Positions 33,924 through 45,600 of a DNA stretch of 64,000 nucleotides are shown in pieces. The notes under the pieces were generated by a model. It was not told where the DNA came from. It was given only the letters and a program-made list of their open reading frames with translations, and made no database searches. A program made the translations under genes and the position numbers. This DNA comes from Chrysoporthe austroafricana (lineage: Eukaryota > Ascomycota > Sordariomycetes > Diaporthales > Cryphonectriaceae), in the NCBI GenBank assembly GCA_001051155.2, contig JYIP02000005.1:868001-932000 (forward strand), read 5' to 3'. Each line of letters starts with the position of its first letter. The stretch's first letter is position 1.

Positions 33924-34054
33924 GAACAAACACAACCACAACTACAAACGCAACCACAACCACCACCCTCACAACAGCAACAGCAACAGCAAAAACAACA
34001 ACAGCAACAGAACAACAGCAAAAACAACAGCAACAGCAACAGCAGCAAAAACAA
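33924..34054 (+). repeat. CAA/CAG-type trinucleotide-rich repeat in a 5' leader
   Basis: Imperfect repeats of CAACAG, CAACCA and AAACAA covering about 130 bases and ending 50 bases before the ATG of the CD38-like secreted protein gene. On the plus strand it is almost free of T and would form an unstructured leader if transcribed. Frames through it give artificial Cys/Val or Gln/Asn runs and are not coding. Confidence 0.85.
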
Positions 34055-34104
34055 CGCATCCCATTCAAGACACCTAGCATACATATCATCTTTACTCGTT
34101 CAAG

Positions 34105-34910
34105 ATGCGTGTCCTGACGTCCGCTTTCTCACTCTTGGCCTTCTCGGCCGGGATCACCAATGTCATTGGCGCTCCCACCATACCCGGTAGCAGCGTCAGT
34201 GCGGAGCACGGTAAGGCCTCCTATATACCATCCTATCCAGCCGGTCCAGACAGAGCGCGGGCATACAAATCCAATATTGGCCGAGTACTAAAGCAAGAGC
34301 GTTAATAGGCAGCAACCTGGTGCCATATATCGAGGAACGTCATGCGCTTAACGAAACGTACACCGGCCTGGATGGATCCCTCGAGGCGGTAGGCGAGAAT
34401 GCCGATATCGACTCCGTCAAGCGCGCGAACAATCCTCCCACAGCCGCGGATTTCAATACCTTCTTTTCGGGTCTCTCGAGCAAATACAAGAACTTCAACC
34501 AAAAAGTTACCTTTTGGTCGGGAGTTGACGAAAAGGTAGCTCGGAAGTTTGCGGAGGACAATTCACGCTACACCCTGGAGATGTTGATTGGCAACAAGTG
34601 GGAAGAGTTCCAGAATGGCGGGAAAACTGGATACCACTGGAAGACTTGGGAAGATGCCGTTACCAACTTCTGGGACCCGGCTTCGAGGGCGCTTGCCCAG
34701 CAGGCCGTCGGCGACGTGTGGGTCCTCTTCACACCGCAGCGTGCGACGGCGCAGACGAAGGCTGACTGCACGAACTGCTGGTATCGGGTGGAGAAGCCCG
34801 TTCTCATCAGCTCTCTCGGCTCGGGCAAGGTCAAGAGGATCATGCAGTACACCCAGGGTTCCAACGGGAAGGCCACGTATACAAAGGATATCAAGAGCAT
34901 GAGCGACTAA
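34105..34910 (+). CDS. Secreted CD38/ADP-ribosyl-cyclase-like protein
   Basis: Model: join(34105-34210, 34309-34910), 235 aa. A signal peptide (residues 1-22, MRVLTSAFSLLAFSAGITNV) and a propeptide-like stretch ending KR (73-74) come first. The mature part shows the active-site pattern of CD38/ADP-ribosyl cyclases: Trp105 in TFWSG, Glu126 in YTLEMLIG, Trp157 in NFWDPASRALAQQAVGDVW and Glu197 in WYRVEKP. The Trp105-Glu126 spacing (21) equals human CD38 Trp125-Glu146, and Trp157-Glu197 (40) is close to Trp189-Glu226 (37). Only two cysteines (189 and 192) are seen after the signal, far fewer than in animal enzymes. By inference it hydrolyses or cyclises extracellular NAD(P)+. The leader holds a CAA-rich repeat. 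An unrelated secreted effector converging on this pattern is the alternative. Confidence 0.7.
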
Positions 34911-35670
34911 AGGAAGGGAGATGATGGTTACTTTGATGATAGCGGCGCCTCTCCAGTTGGCTTGCTTACCATCTCACACACGCCCTGATAAGCGCAGACG
35001 GGTCGTCGCAGTGGGGATTGCGTAGCCGAAAGAGCGGCTTTTCCGTTGTTCTTAGACATTAGATAGATGCTAGTCCTAGCAACCAATTCATGCCGGCATG
35101 AAAAACGAGTAGCAGCACTACTATAGCCTTACGGGCATTTTCCTGCGTCCCCTGTGCTTTTGTTCACGCGAATAACAACATATATTATCTATAATCTAGT
35201 TGCACTGCTATTTGTAACAATTACATCTGCACGCCGGGCTTTCGTATATCCAGTGCGTCGTTTGATTTGAGCCGGATTGATACGTGCGTCGTGGTAGAAT
35301 ACAACAGTACTTGTTCAATAATAATATGCAGAAGGAAGAGAGAAAAGATTTAATATCATCCAGTTTGGGAATATTTATGGAACATGATACTAAAATAGTA
35401 GAGTGACTGCCATGGAAGCTGCGCCCCGTAGCTATATAGCAATTACCCCAGTACATGACAGGGAGGGGTTTTTTTTGTAGGCCTGATACCCTAGTATTAT
35501 ATACTCAAGTGCATGAACGACCTCACCAGGGTGGCGCTTAACTTTGATGCATAGCGGCTATAAAAGGCCGACAAATCCCCTCTCGTCCAGCTCCTGCTGT
35601 CCTTCTAGACAAGTACAATCCGTGCCAACGAGTATATATTCTTCAGCCACAACAGGAAAGCAATCTCACC
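34911..35670. other. Intergenic, AT-rich
   Basis: 3' flank of the CD38-like gene, a T-run near 35469-35475, and the promoter of the ankyrin gene. No coding frame supported. Confidence 0.5.
35559..35566 (+). promoter_or_regulatory. TATA box of the ankyrin gene
   Basis: TATAAAAG lies 112 bases before the ATG at 35671, followed by a CT-rich stretch (CCCCTCTCGTCCAGCTCC), the usual arrangement of a fungal core promoter. Confidence 0.55.
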
Positions 35671-36650
35671 ATGACTAGCGCAGGTGAGTGTTCCCCCCTC
35701 TATCGTGCGTGGGGCATGGGGGTCCTCAGACTAATGCCGGCATAGAAGAGCTGGGTCGGAAGCTCACCATTGCATGCTCCACCGGCAATGTCGTCGATAT
35801 CCGAGCACTGCTTCGGGAGGCACGAAGTGTTCCTCCGACTCATCTTCCAACTGACCAATTTCTCCTTCAGACAGCAGCTAAGGAAGGCCAGGCGGACTGC
35901 ATTCGATTCCTTTTCCAACACCTCCCCGGCTGTGCAACCACCCCCAAGAAGTGGGAGCCCCGCCTACCAGACGGACTCGCCTTTCGTGACATCCCCAATC
36001 AGTGGCGCATCTACGAAGACAGCGTCATTCACGAGGGTCTCAGCGGGAAGAACCCCCTCGGGGTCTTCCGGGTCTTTCTTGACCATGGCATGGATCCCAA
36101 TATCAACCTAGACCGAGCCATCTCACCATTAGCGCAAGCAGTGGTTGCAGACCAGACGGACCTGGCCGAATTCTTGCTCTCTAAGGGAGCAGAACCCAAC
36201 GGTCATTATACTTTTAACAAAGACACCTTCCTGGGAGCGGCTGCAAGGTTTCCTACATCGGGAATGCTGCAACTCCTGCTCAAACACGGCGCCCGCATCC
36301 AGGGATCACAGGCCCTCCGTCAAGCTGCACAGTACTGGCGTATCCGCAACGCAGAGCTGCTGCTGGAACGTGGCGCCTGTGTTGACGAGGTCTTCACAAA
36401 ATCCGAATACGACGAAAACATGAAACCGATCGAAGTTCTGTGGGGGTGTGCACTGCACTTCGCCATTGAGGGCGGTGCGCTCAGCTACAGCCAGACGGAC
36501 TCACAGAGTGACTTTGTGAAGTTCTTACTTAAGCGAGGGGCACGGACTGATCTATTGGACGAGGCTGGAGAAACGCCGCTGGAGAAGGCGAAGAGGCTAG
36601 GAAAGACGGACATTGCGAGCCTCCTTCGATCTCATGGCGCAGAGAAGTAG
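35671..36650 (+). CDS. Ankyrin-repeat protein
   Basis: Model: join(35671-35683, 35746-36650), 305 aa. The tiny first exon encodes MTSA, and the intron (GTGAGT...CATAG) splits a Glu codon before ELGRKLTIACSTGNVVDI. About six ankyrin-type helix pairs follow, with the clearer ones at PLAQAVVADQTDLAEFLLSK, FLGAAARFPTSGMLQLLLKH, ALRQAAQYWRIRNAELLLER, a long insert, CALHFAIEGG..FVKFLLKRG, and ETPLEKAKRLGKTDIASLLR. No other domain, signal or membrane segment is seen. Probably a cytosolic protein-binding protein. A TATA box is at 35559. Confidence 0.88.
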
Positions 36651-37956
36651 AAAAGGGCTTTGGCATGATCTGTTTCTGCGGAGACCTACCTGGCGCGTCG
36701 TCTATGCCAAGCTGTTTGCTGATTTTACTTTTTCAACTGCACTGTATTCTGCACGAACATGAAATATCCGCTCAAACTGCTGGAAAGTCTGACTGGCGTG
36801 AAGATTATGGCAGAGTGACGACACATTTCTCCTGACTTTCTATGGTAAAAGGTCCTGCTAGAAGTCAGCAAGACTCATCTAAGAATGGCTTGCGAAGCGG
36901 AAGGCATTTGATTGAAAATTTAAATATCCATCAAACGTGGGCTCATCTAAGATCTTCATTCTGACGACAACTTCAAACCGGCAAGCACGTATCACCGATT
37001 TGTACAGCGGCTTCATTGCAATCATATTTGATTCGCAGAAATGCTTTCGTTTCGATAGACTAGCGAAAAGTCTATCCGTTACTTGTACGACAGCTCACGC
37101 TTGCAAGTCACACGTCTTGTACCTAAAATTGACTCTAGCTACGCCTTAGTTCTACTAATAGATGCCTCTGCTTTGTCCTCTGTGCTTCATTACCCTTTTC
37201 TTCGCATATTTTACTTTCATGCTCTGTGCCATTTACGCGCCGAACCATGCTTCGCTTACAATTACAAATCCCTTGAGCGGTAATAATTATGATAATATGC
37301 ATATATATACTTTACATACAACACGAGCTTAATGTATCCAGAAAACAAGTTTTTCCCTGCCAGTTCGTCCTCATCTTCATGCGATTGGTAAACCTTTGAG
37401 CTAGGAACGATGAGCCGTGACCTCCGAAAGCGAGGATCCGGAAACCTTATGACCCCACTCTGACAGCCGTTGCGTGTCCCAACTTGCAATACCTTGACAA
37501 GAATGCCGAAGTTGTTGGAGTTCACCTCTGCGTCCAACTTGAGAAATGGGTTCGTGGACCTCGACACCAGCGGCTGATGTCGGTGAGCACGAGGAGGAAG
37601 GGGAGAGGGAGGGGAAGCGGGGGTAATGAGATCCGGAAAGCAGAAGGAATGATAGTGTGGAAAATCCTCTTGCATGTCGATCGCAGAAGATTTCGATATG
37701 CTTGTAACCCCGGTGCGGAGCAAAAATACGTTGCAACTTCATGCCGGTGGTTCGGTCAGAGGTTTGAGCCCGAGGTGGTCTGCCCAATGACTGCGAAATA
37801 TAGTTATGAGGAACCACATGGGATGAGACTCTATTGCATATAAAGATGAGCATCGATTCCGACAGCAACGGACGAGCGCTCTTCGAAGTGCTCGCCACTC
37901 CCCAGCGGCGTGCACTCTTCAAGACCTGTCACATTTCCATCCCACCAGACGTGGAG
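36651..37956. other. Intergenic, no gene seen
   Basis: 1.3 kb between the ankyrin and FAD monooxygenase genes. Frames on the minus strand (37262-37922) lack motifs and overlap each other. TATAAA at 37839-37844 is the probable core promoter of the downstream gene. Confidence 0.5.
37839..37844 (+). promoter_or_regulatory. TATA box deciding the monooxygenase start
   Basis: TATAAA sits one base before an in-frame ATG at 37846, which therefore is unlikely to be transcribed. It lies 113 bases before the ATG at 37957, which directly precedes the FAD-binding strand. This favours the shorter protein. Confidence 0.5.
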
Positions 37957-39724
37957 ATGTTCTCGCCACAAGTCCTCATTGTCGGTGCCGGTCCCGTGGG
38001 CCTCACCATGGCGCTGGCTCTCCACCAGGCCGGTGTTCCGGCCCCCGCCATCCTCGTCGCAGACAAGCGGCCCTCGCGCGACCTCATCAACGACTGGTCC
38101 AAGGCTTTGGTAGGTCCATCACAAACCTCTTCCTTCCCCATCCCTTTGATCAGATACAATCCTTGTTGGGAGTTACGGAGGGCTTCTGTGTAGCGTACTC
38201 TTAGTTGTGTTCCACCTCCGAATCAGCTCACATGATCATGTAGGCACATGGAAAGACTCTGAAGCAAGCAGATACTGAACGCTTGTGGTGTTTTAGAACT
38301 TCAGCGCCAGCTCTTTCGAGGTCTTCCGCAGCCTCGGCATCGCGGAGCGATTCCTTGCCTGTGGAATCCCCATTCCTCGTAACCACTTTGGCGGGGCATC
38401 GCGATACCTGGATCTCAATTACGATGTGCTGGGGACGAAGTACCCTTTCAACTGTTCGTTGCCGCAGTCGAAGACAGAAGAGCTACTGCTGCAGCGGTGT
38501 GAAGAGGTCGGAATCCCGTTCGCATGGGGCCAGGAGTTTGTAGGCCTGGAGCAGGAAGCAGATGCGGTCACTGCGACTTTCCAGAGACAGGACGGGGAGG
38601 TAGAGACTATCAAAGCCTCATGGCTGGTTGGCTGCGACGGTGCGCGCAGTCCCGTCCGCGAAGCGGCTCACATTACCTCGGAGAGAAGCAAGGCCACCCG
38701 CTATGGCTGGCTAGCGGACTGCACTGTACAGCAGGATACACCGCCACTGCGCACCGCTATAGTTAAGGAGGAAAAGGCGCTCATATTCATGATTGGGCCG
38801 CGCATGGCCCGATTCATAGGGCTGTTCCCACCTACACAATACGCTGATGGCCAGAGACCGAGCGTGCCAAGCAAGGACTTTATTGTGAAGTGGGCGAAGA
38901 GGGTGCTCGGCACCGACTATGGGCTGAAGGAGATAAAGTGGGCGTCCGTGACGGGAAACGGCATGGGCCACGCTGACACATACCGCTCCGACCGGGTGTT
39001 CCTAGTGGGGGATTCAGCGCATCAGCTATTTCCTGCTGGAGGACAAGGGATGAATGCTGGTCTCGCCGATGCGACGAATCTGGCGTGGAAGCTTGCGATG
39101 GTGGTGACCGACAGGATCTCGAGCCCGGACGTGGTCGCCCGCGTCCTGGATAGCTACACACGGGAGCGCAGGCCCGCTGTTGAGGCCGTGATGCGAAACG
39201 TGGAGGTTCAGATGCTCGTGTTCTTCTCGACCATCGACAAGGAGCAGGCCGTGTCAGAATTCATCCTGGAGGCGCTTGAACAGCCAGCGTTCAATAAAAT
39301 GTGGGCGCGACGCGTCACGGGGTTTGACGATCCGACCGGACCATATCAGCTGAACCCAGATAGCGCGCAGATTGGACATCAGACAGTCGGATCTCGGTTA
39401 ACGCATATTGCAGATTCACATGAGCATGACCTACTCGAGGCGTCGATGCAGAACATCTTCGTCCTCGCGTTCCTGGCCGGAGCGAGCTGCACTCCTGGTG
39501 ACAAAGACGCACTCAAGACGAGTGTCTTGTCTACCCCTTACAGAACCAGCGTCAAGGTGCTCGAGAAGGATATTGAGCCAGTTGGCGACAAATGGAAAGG
39601 TGTCCAGGCACTTCTCATTCGTCCCGACTTGAGGGTGGCTTGGGTTGCCCCGGAAGGAAGCAAAACGCAGGACAATAAGAGCTCGCTGGTGGATACTCTG
39701 TCATGGTGGCTTGGAGACATGTAA
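37957..39724 (+). CDS. FAD-dependent monooxygenase, phenol-hydroxylase-like
   Basis: Class A aromatic hydroxylase of the phenol 2-monooxygenase/TetX-type branch. Model: join(37957-38109, 38297-39724), 526 aa. Dinucleotide motif VGAGPVG lies at residues 9-15, DG motif in LVGCDGARSPVR, and GD motif in VFLVGDSAHQLFPAGGQGMNAGLADATNLAWK, all intact. A C-terminal thioredoxin-like domain (from about residue 400; ending with RPDLRVAWVAPEG) is normal for this branch. The 187-bp intron uses GTAGGT and TTTTAG and joins DWSKAL to NFSASSFEVFRSLGIAERFL. Translation from 37846 would add 37 residues not seen in the family. It would use NAD(P)H and O2 on an aromatic or polyketide-like substrate; no polyketide synthase is in the window. 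Confidence 0.88.
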
Positions 39725-39923
39725 GAAAATATCTGTTGTTTGGCACTTGGACGACCGACAGTCCAACGCACATGGTGCAGAGGAGAGGTTGATCACGGCA
39801 TCAAGTTGTTTCTCTACCAAACAGATTGTGAATGTTTGCTAGGCTTTCGTCGCCCCAAATCAAAGGCATGCAGCCCATAAATGCACCGTCTACCTAATTC
39901 AAATTCCAAGCACCCTCATTGAC
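39725..39923. other. Convergent spacer
   Basis: Short 3'-to-3' gap between the monooxygenase and the 2EXR gene. Nothing else seen. Confidence 0.5.
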
Positions 39924-40864
39924 TCAAGGTTGCTCGTCCAGCCGGAAATCTCTCTGTAGACGCACTTCTCTGCTCAGGCTTGTCAGCACTCGCCCGCAAG
40001 AAGGGATGGATTCATCTGTTTGTAACTCACGAGAATATGTATCTCTTCGTGCCTGGTTTCTTGAGCAACAGGTGCAAGACCTCGCAGATACGACCCGGAG
40101 GGATGTCACCAACGACTGATGTGAAGGCAGGAGCCCCGGCGCCCCTGAGGACAGCATACTGCGTTTGCTTCTGTAATTCGACCTCAGCGTTGACTGACTC
40201 AATATCAGCCCAGTCCGTCGAAACACTGCCGATTCTATCCACATCCCAGAACCACTCCTCACCCTGAGCCTCTTTGTAGGGGTCGGAATTTCCTGTTTTA
40301 AACCATGGGTAGACGAGAGGCTTCTTGGTCAAGACTCGTATCTGTACTACAACTGTTGAACCGGGAAACGGATTATCTTTTTCTGGTGGATAGCATATGA
40401 TGGTGAGGTTCTTGATCAGATCAAAATGACCACGCGCGACGAGCAGCCTCAACACGCGGAGTAATCTCAAGCGCTGGTGCTCCTCTCCGGCTACTTCGAC
40501 GGAGGGATCAGAGGTTCTGAGGCGGATGGCGAAATTGCTACGGCTGTAGAACATATCAAGTGTCTCTGAACGAAGCAAACGACTGACACGGGTAAGAGCA
40601 GGTTGTGTCAATGACACGAATGCTCGGACGCCGACGTAATTGACAGGAGTGAGGTAGAACTGGTATATCATGTTGCGCAGTTCTGGTGGCAGCTTCAGGA
40701 AAGGAAAAGAACCGGTGCGAACAAACGTAAAGGCTTCCTGGAGCGCGACAGGTTAGATCAATGTCTCCAAACGCAAGACTGGGCTCAAAGCTGAACTAGC
40801 TCACATCTTCAGACTGGGTTGGTTGGGAAGGCGGCTGCTGGACGACTTGCTGCTCTGTGCCGTC
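39924..40864 (-). CDS. 2EXR-domain protein (5' end uncertain)
   Basis: Exons read on the minus strand: 40864-40805 (acceptor before it or start beyond), 40737-40031, 39969-39924. The middle exon opens EAFTFVRTGSFPFLKLPPELRNMIYQFYL, the typical start of the fungal 2EXR/F-box-like family, then LRSETLDMFYSRSNFAI. The last intron (61 bp, GTGAGT, GCTGAC, CAG) replaces an apparent stop at 40027 and adds EVRLQRDFRLDEQP. The upstream exon (EQQVVQQPPSQPTQSED) is preceded by a CTGAC...CACAG acceptor, so at least one more 5' exon exists, perhaps near 41000; I could not fix the ATG. Such proteins are common, fast-evolving and of unknown function in these fungi. Confidence 0.72.
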
Positions 40865-42603
40865 CTGTGCTCAGTCAGCTTGCAGACCGTGGCGTCAAAC
40901 GAAATACTGTCAGCTGGCTTGCCTCTTGAGGTGTCTCAAGCGGGAGCAACGCAGAAAATGCCAGCCTCGCTCTAGCGTACACACGCCTGAAAACCGAATG
41001 CATGACGTGTTGGTTGCTCGAAAGCTCAATCTATTCGAAGGTAGTGTTTGTTGTTGTGGCGTCCAGGACGACGAGGGAATCACCGGTGTGCCTACGTGTT
41101 TTTGGAGCTATGACAAGCCCAATGATGCAATTTATTGTCTGTTTTGAGGGTTAGGAGTGTTGCCCGGGCCACTAGCGGCAACAACACGCGGCTCTCATAC
41201 TTTTTGGCTCTTGTTCCTCTCAAATTACACGTGCCCCAGAGTCGGAAAGATAATTACGAGATGCTACTTACACAGTCAGCCATGAGATGCCGGTAGAAAT
41301 GCCGTAGTAGATCCTAGAGATATAACGAGAATAGTTCAAGAAGTTTAATATCCTGCGATGGGTGTCATAGGCCGGTGTAGGAGAGCAGATACCCGTGGAA
41401 TAATGATGGTGAGTGCAGGTAGATAGAGGGTGGGATAGAGAGGTATGACGGGAAAGGGATGGAGCTAAGGATGGACAGTATGACCAAAGGTTCACGATTA
41501 AAATTAAATAATACAAATTGCGACATCCTGTACACAAATGAGCTATATGATAGACGCTTCAATAGGCTAGAATGAAATATTCAAGGATTCCAAGGAATGC
41601 ACTCGAGTCCAAAGCTCTCCACTTCGTATGTATTATTTGTGATAGTAAGGCTATGGCATCTACATTGGGATCATTGAGCCAGATTCGCTGATAGACAACT
41701 TGTAATGCCAACTGAACGTGACTGTCTTCAGCAGGGCTTCATGAGATGGCAAGCAAGGCACTTCCTAACATCAGGTCAAAGCATGCCTACAATACATAAT
41801 GATTCCTAGATAGTTCTGCTAATCTCGCAAGTACTTTGAAACCTCGGCTCCAGTGCTAGTACTAAACATACAGCAGTGTAGATATGAGAAATTGACGCAC
41901 GACAGTGACCACAGGTAACATCATGGGAATCTCATTCTACGCTCGTCGGCAGTGAGCCAGAGCACGGTCGAGTTTTCAAAAGGAGCCATGTCGACACGGC
42001 CGTATCGTTGACAATAAAGTAAATGTAATTTTCAAACGAGGAAAAGGTCAGGGGAAGTTTGAGACAGTGTAACTGAACAGCAAAGCTGGAGGTCACCTCA
42101 CACCACACCATGCGTCTCTACATTATTTGTTCAATCTGCACCTTGGTAACACAGCGAGGGGCCTCTGCCGCCTGCGTGTTGCGCCACTGATTATCGTATC
42201 ACTCTGCGCGGGAATCTTACAATATACCGATCGTTGTGTGACTGCATGAAGCCGGAGGATAGTGATAGCATTCAAGCCATATTACGCAATCTATGCGAAG
42301 GTTGGGGGAAGGCTTGAATTGAGCCGAGAATTGCGATACGTTGGCAACATCGATTGGCCATAATTCTCGAAACTGAAGCCACACCGACAGTGCAGGTCGT
42401 ACTTTCTCCTCAGGGCCGGTTGCACGTTCAAGATGATGTTGTTGAAAGAGGGGTAAATAGATGGACATGCTTGAGACATGTCTGTTTCCGGTCAAGCAGG
42501 CAAAAGGAAGGGGGGGGGTGGCACTGAAGGGCGTTAAGTATATAAAGCCCCATAGTCGTATGTAGACAGCTGTATGAAAGCGAAAGTGCAACAGCAAGAC
42601 ATC
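40865..42603. other. Intergenic upstream of the peroxidase-radical enzyme gene
   Basis: 1.7 kb containing, at its left edge, the probable 5' exon(s) of the 2EXR gene and, at its right edge, the promoter of the fusion gene. A G-run lies at about 42511-42518. No independent coding frame is supported; the long minus-strand frame starting at 43356 is a shadow of the fusion gene. Confidence 0.5.
42539..42546 (+). promoter_or_regulatory. TATA box of the DyP-radical enzyme gene
   Basis: TATATAAA, 28 bases before an in-frame ATG at 42574 and 58 before the ATG at 42604. The first ATG would leave almost no leader and has T at -3. The second has A at -3 and G at +4, so I favour 42604. Confidence 0.5.
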
Positions 42604-45600
42604 ATGGCATTGGACAAAACCCTGCTGGGTGCCCAAAAGGGCCTCTTCACGAAACCAGTCTTTGGTCAGCTCTTGACAATCAAGTTGAAACAGCAAGATG
42701 ATAAAATGCACACGGCCATTACCGGGTTGATTACTGACCTGGACAATACCATCATCACTAAGCATCCTGATTGCGGTCTTGTTGTTGCCTTCTCTCCTGC
42801 GCTCTGGGGCAAATGGACAGGTCGCGATATTCCAATCCGCACCAAGGTCCTCGACGGGAAGCACAGTGACACTCGGAAATTTCGGAACACCGGAGGAGAT
42901 GTGCTTCTCTATTTCAAAGCACCGAGTCACGCTAAGGCCGACGAGATTGTGGCAAAAGTCCTCCCAGATCTTGAGCCTCTGGTAGGGTCCGGACAAATTG
43001 ACATCACTATTGGTGGCAAGCGTTCCGACAGTCGTGTCATCGGGGGCCGCTACGTGGATGGCATCACCAATCCGAATGACCCAGTCACACTCGTCGAAGA
43101 CATTCTCATTCGTGACGGTCCTTATCCCGGAGCCTGTTTCGCCCTCAGCCAAAAGTTCGAGTTCGATTGGGGCGGTATTGCGTCTCAGACGGCAGACGCC
43201 CAGGATGAGATGATCGGCCGGAACGTGGACGGCGCCGTCCTGTCGCAGCATGGCCTGCGTGGGCATGTTCATCGGGCGGGCAACGTGCGAGATGCGAACG
43301 GTGACCAGAAAAAGATTCTGAGACAAGCTATGCCCTACGGAACATCTGGCGGGCACTCTGCGCGTGAAGAGGGCGTCATGTTTGTGGCCTACTGCAACGA
43401 TCAGGAACGCTTTGAGAAGCTACTCAAGCACCTGATTGGAAAGCATGCCGGGCACGCTGCGGACCGTCTGCTGTCGACTGTTCAGGGCATTGGCGGCAGC
43501 TATTGGTACGTCCCAGCAGCAGCTGAGCTGGGCATTACTGCTCTGTCGAGCCTCAAGGACATCTACGAGGAGGATCACTGGGCCGTCAGAAGTAACAACG
43601 GCTATCTGTTCTACAACTCGCAGGACTATCTACACCAAATGGGCCAGCGTTTTTACGTCGGTGGGGATCCTCCTAGTGACCGCATCCTTGGTCTGATGGC
43701 GAGAGCATTCAATCATTGGCGTGACGGATGGCTGCACCGACAGAATTTCCCTCGGCTGCCTCATCTGAAGACCTTACTCGACCCCAAAGACAAGGAGATC
43801 CTTCGAGGCCACGAGAAAGATGTAGCATTGCGCAAAGCGCTCGCGAATACTCACACTTTGGCATCTCTTCTCTCTTCACCAGACTCTTCGATCGCCAAGG
43901 AGAACAATCTTCTGCGCATTCAGCCCAGGGAGCTCATTGTCGGACAGATCCCAGATTTCACCCTTGGACGCGGCAAGGAGATTGTGCCCTATTTGGACAA
44001 AGACGAGGAACTCGCGTTCTGGCTAAAGAATGGGCTGAACGAGTTCGCTTCAATGGGGCACATCGTGCCCGACTATGATCTATTGGTCAAGAAAGGCGTG
44101 CAGGGGCTCATTGACGACCTTCAAAGCCGTCGCGAAAGCAAGGCCGGTGATGACACGCAGTCTACGTTCTTCAGAGCCTCAATCATCTCGATGCATGCTG
44201 TTCAGTCATACCTGGAGAACTGGGCGCTGAACTGCGACAGGGCAGCTCAGTTGCCCGGACTAGCCCCCGATGATGTACAGAACATGCAGGATATCGCGGC
44301 ACGCCTGCGACGTCTTGTGGATCATCCGCCTGAGAGCTTCCAGGACGCGGTCCAGCTGATCTTCTCATTCCACTGCTGCCTGCATCTCGTAGGAGAGCTC
44401 ACTTCTTTCTGCCGTCTGGACCAAATTCTATGGCCCTTCTGGCAGCGTGAAAAGGACCTGTCAACGGAGCAGGCCCAGGACATCATCGACTGTCTTTTCA
44501 TCAAGATTGGAGAGAATGCCTTCATTGACCGCGCTTTCATCTACGACTATTGCAACGTAGGCACATGTGCGGTGTGTGGGATCGGTGGCAACTTTCCTCA
44601 GGGTGGCGGTATCAACCAGTGGGTACAACAAATCACCGTGGGCGGATACAAGGCTACTGATGATGAAAAGCCTGAGGGCGGGGCGAACCCGGTCACGATG
44701 CTCTTCCTGAAAGCCGCACGACGCATCCCTGTCAACGCTCCCACCGTATCGCTACGCACCTACAAGGACATTCCAGAAGAGTTTCTGGACGAGGCAGCAA
44801 AGTGTCTCCTGTCAGGCGGTGCGCAGCCGATGCTCTACAACGACGACAAGCTCTGCCAAGGTCTATTGGACTCCGGAAGCACTGTCACGCGAGCATGGTC
44901 GAGGAACTATGCCGCAGATGGCTGCTATGAGCCCATGTTCGCTGGTGCGAACGATTTTACCTTTGCAAGTGTCGGCCTGATGCAGGCGCTGGAGCAGACT
45001 CTCAACCAAGGGTCGACCTATGCCGCCGCTGGGCCGATATACCTCCGGGGAATGAAGCAGACATTCCGTTCCCCGCCCGCTAAGGACATCAATACTTTCG
45101 AGCAATTACAAGAGGTCTTTGTGGAGCAGCTGGAGTGGCTCGTAGTACAGTGCTACAATGTCATGCTCAGCAACTATGGCAATCTTGTCAGCGTCTGCCC
45201 TAGTCCTCTACTGTCGGTAGTCATCGATGGTTGCGTGGAGAAGGGACGAGATTTGACTGATGGAGGTGGCCGCTTTCACGTTATTGCGCCAATGTGTATG
45301 GGCGTATCGAACACAATTGACTCTCTGTTCGCTATCAAGAAGCTGGTCTACGATTCAGAGACCGCAGTCACGACGCTGAAGGAATTGGTTCGCTGCCTGA
45401 TGAATGACTGGGGATTCAACATGGTCGAGCCGTTCCAAGATCAGCTCTTGTACGTGTTTGAAAGGATATTCTTCTCTTCTTGGCCGTTCTAGGGTTAAAC
45501 CCCCTTTTATACCTCGACGCCTACGGGGTCTTAATTAAGTCTCTCTAGACGCCTCCTTTTATATTTCTTAGCGCCCAAACAGTCAAGATGCTAACATCAC

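Noticed and set aside
42217..43356. Long minus-strand open frame of 379 codons
   Set aside because: It lies opposite the DyP part of the fusion gene, whose motifs are unmistakable. The minus frame has no recognisable motif.
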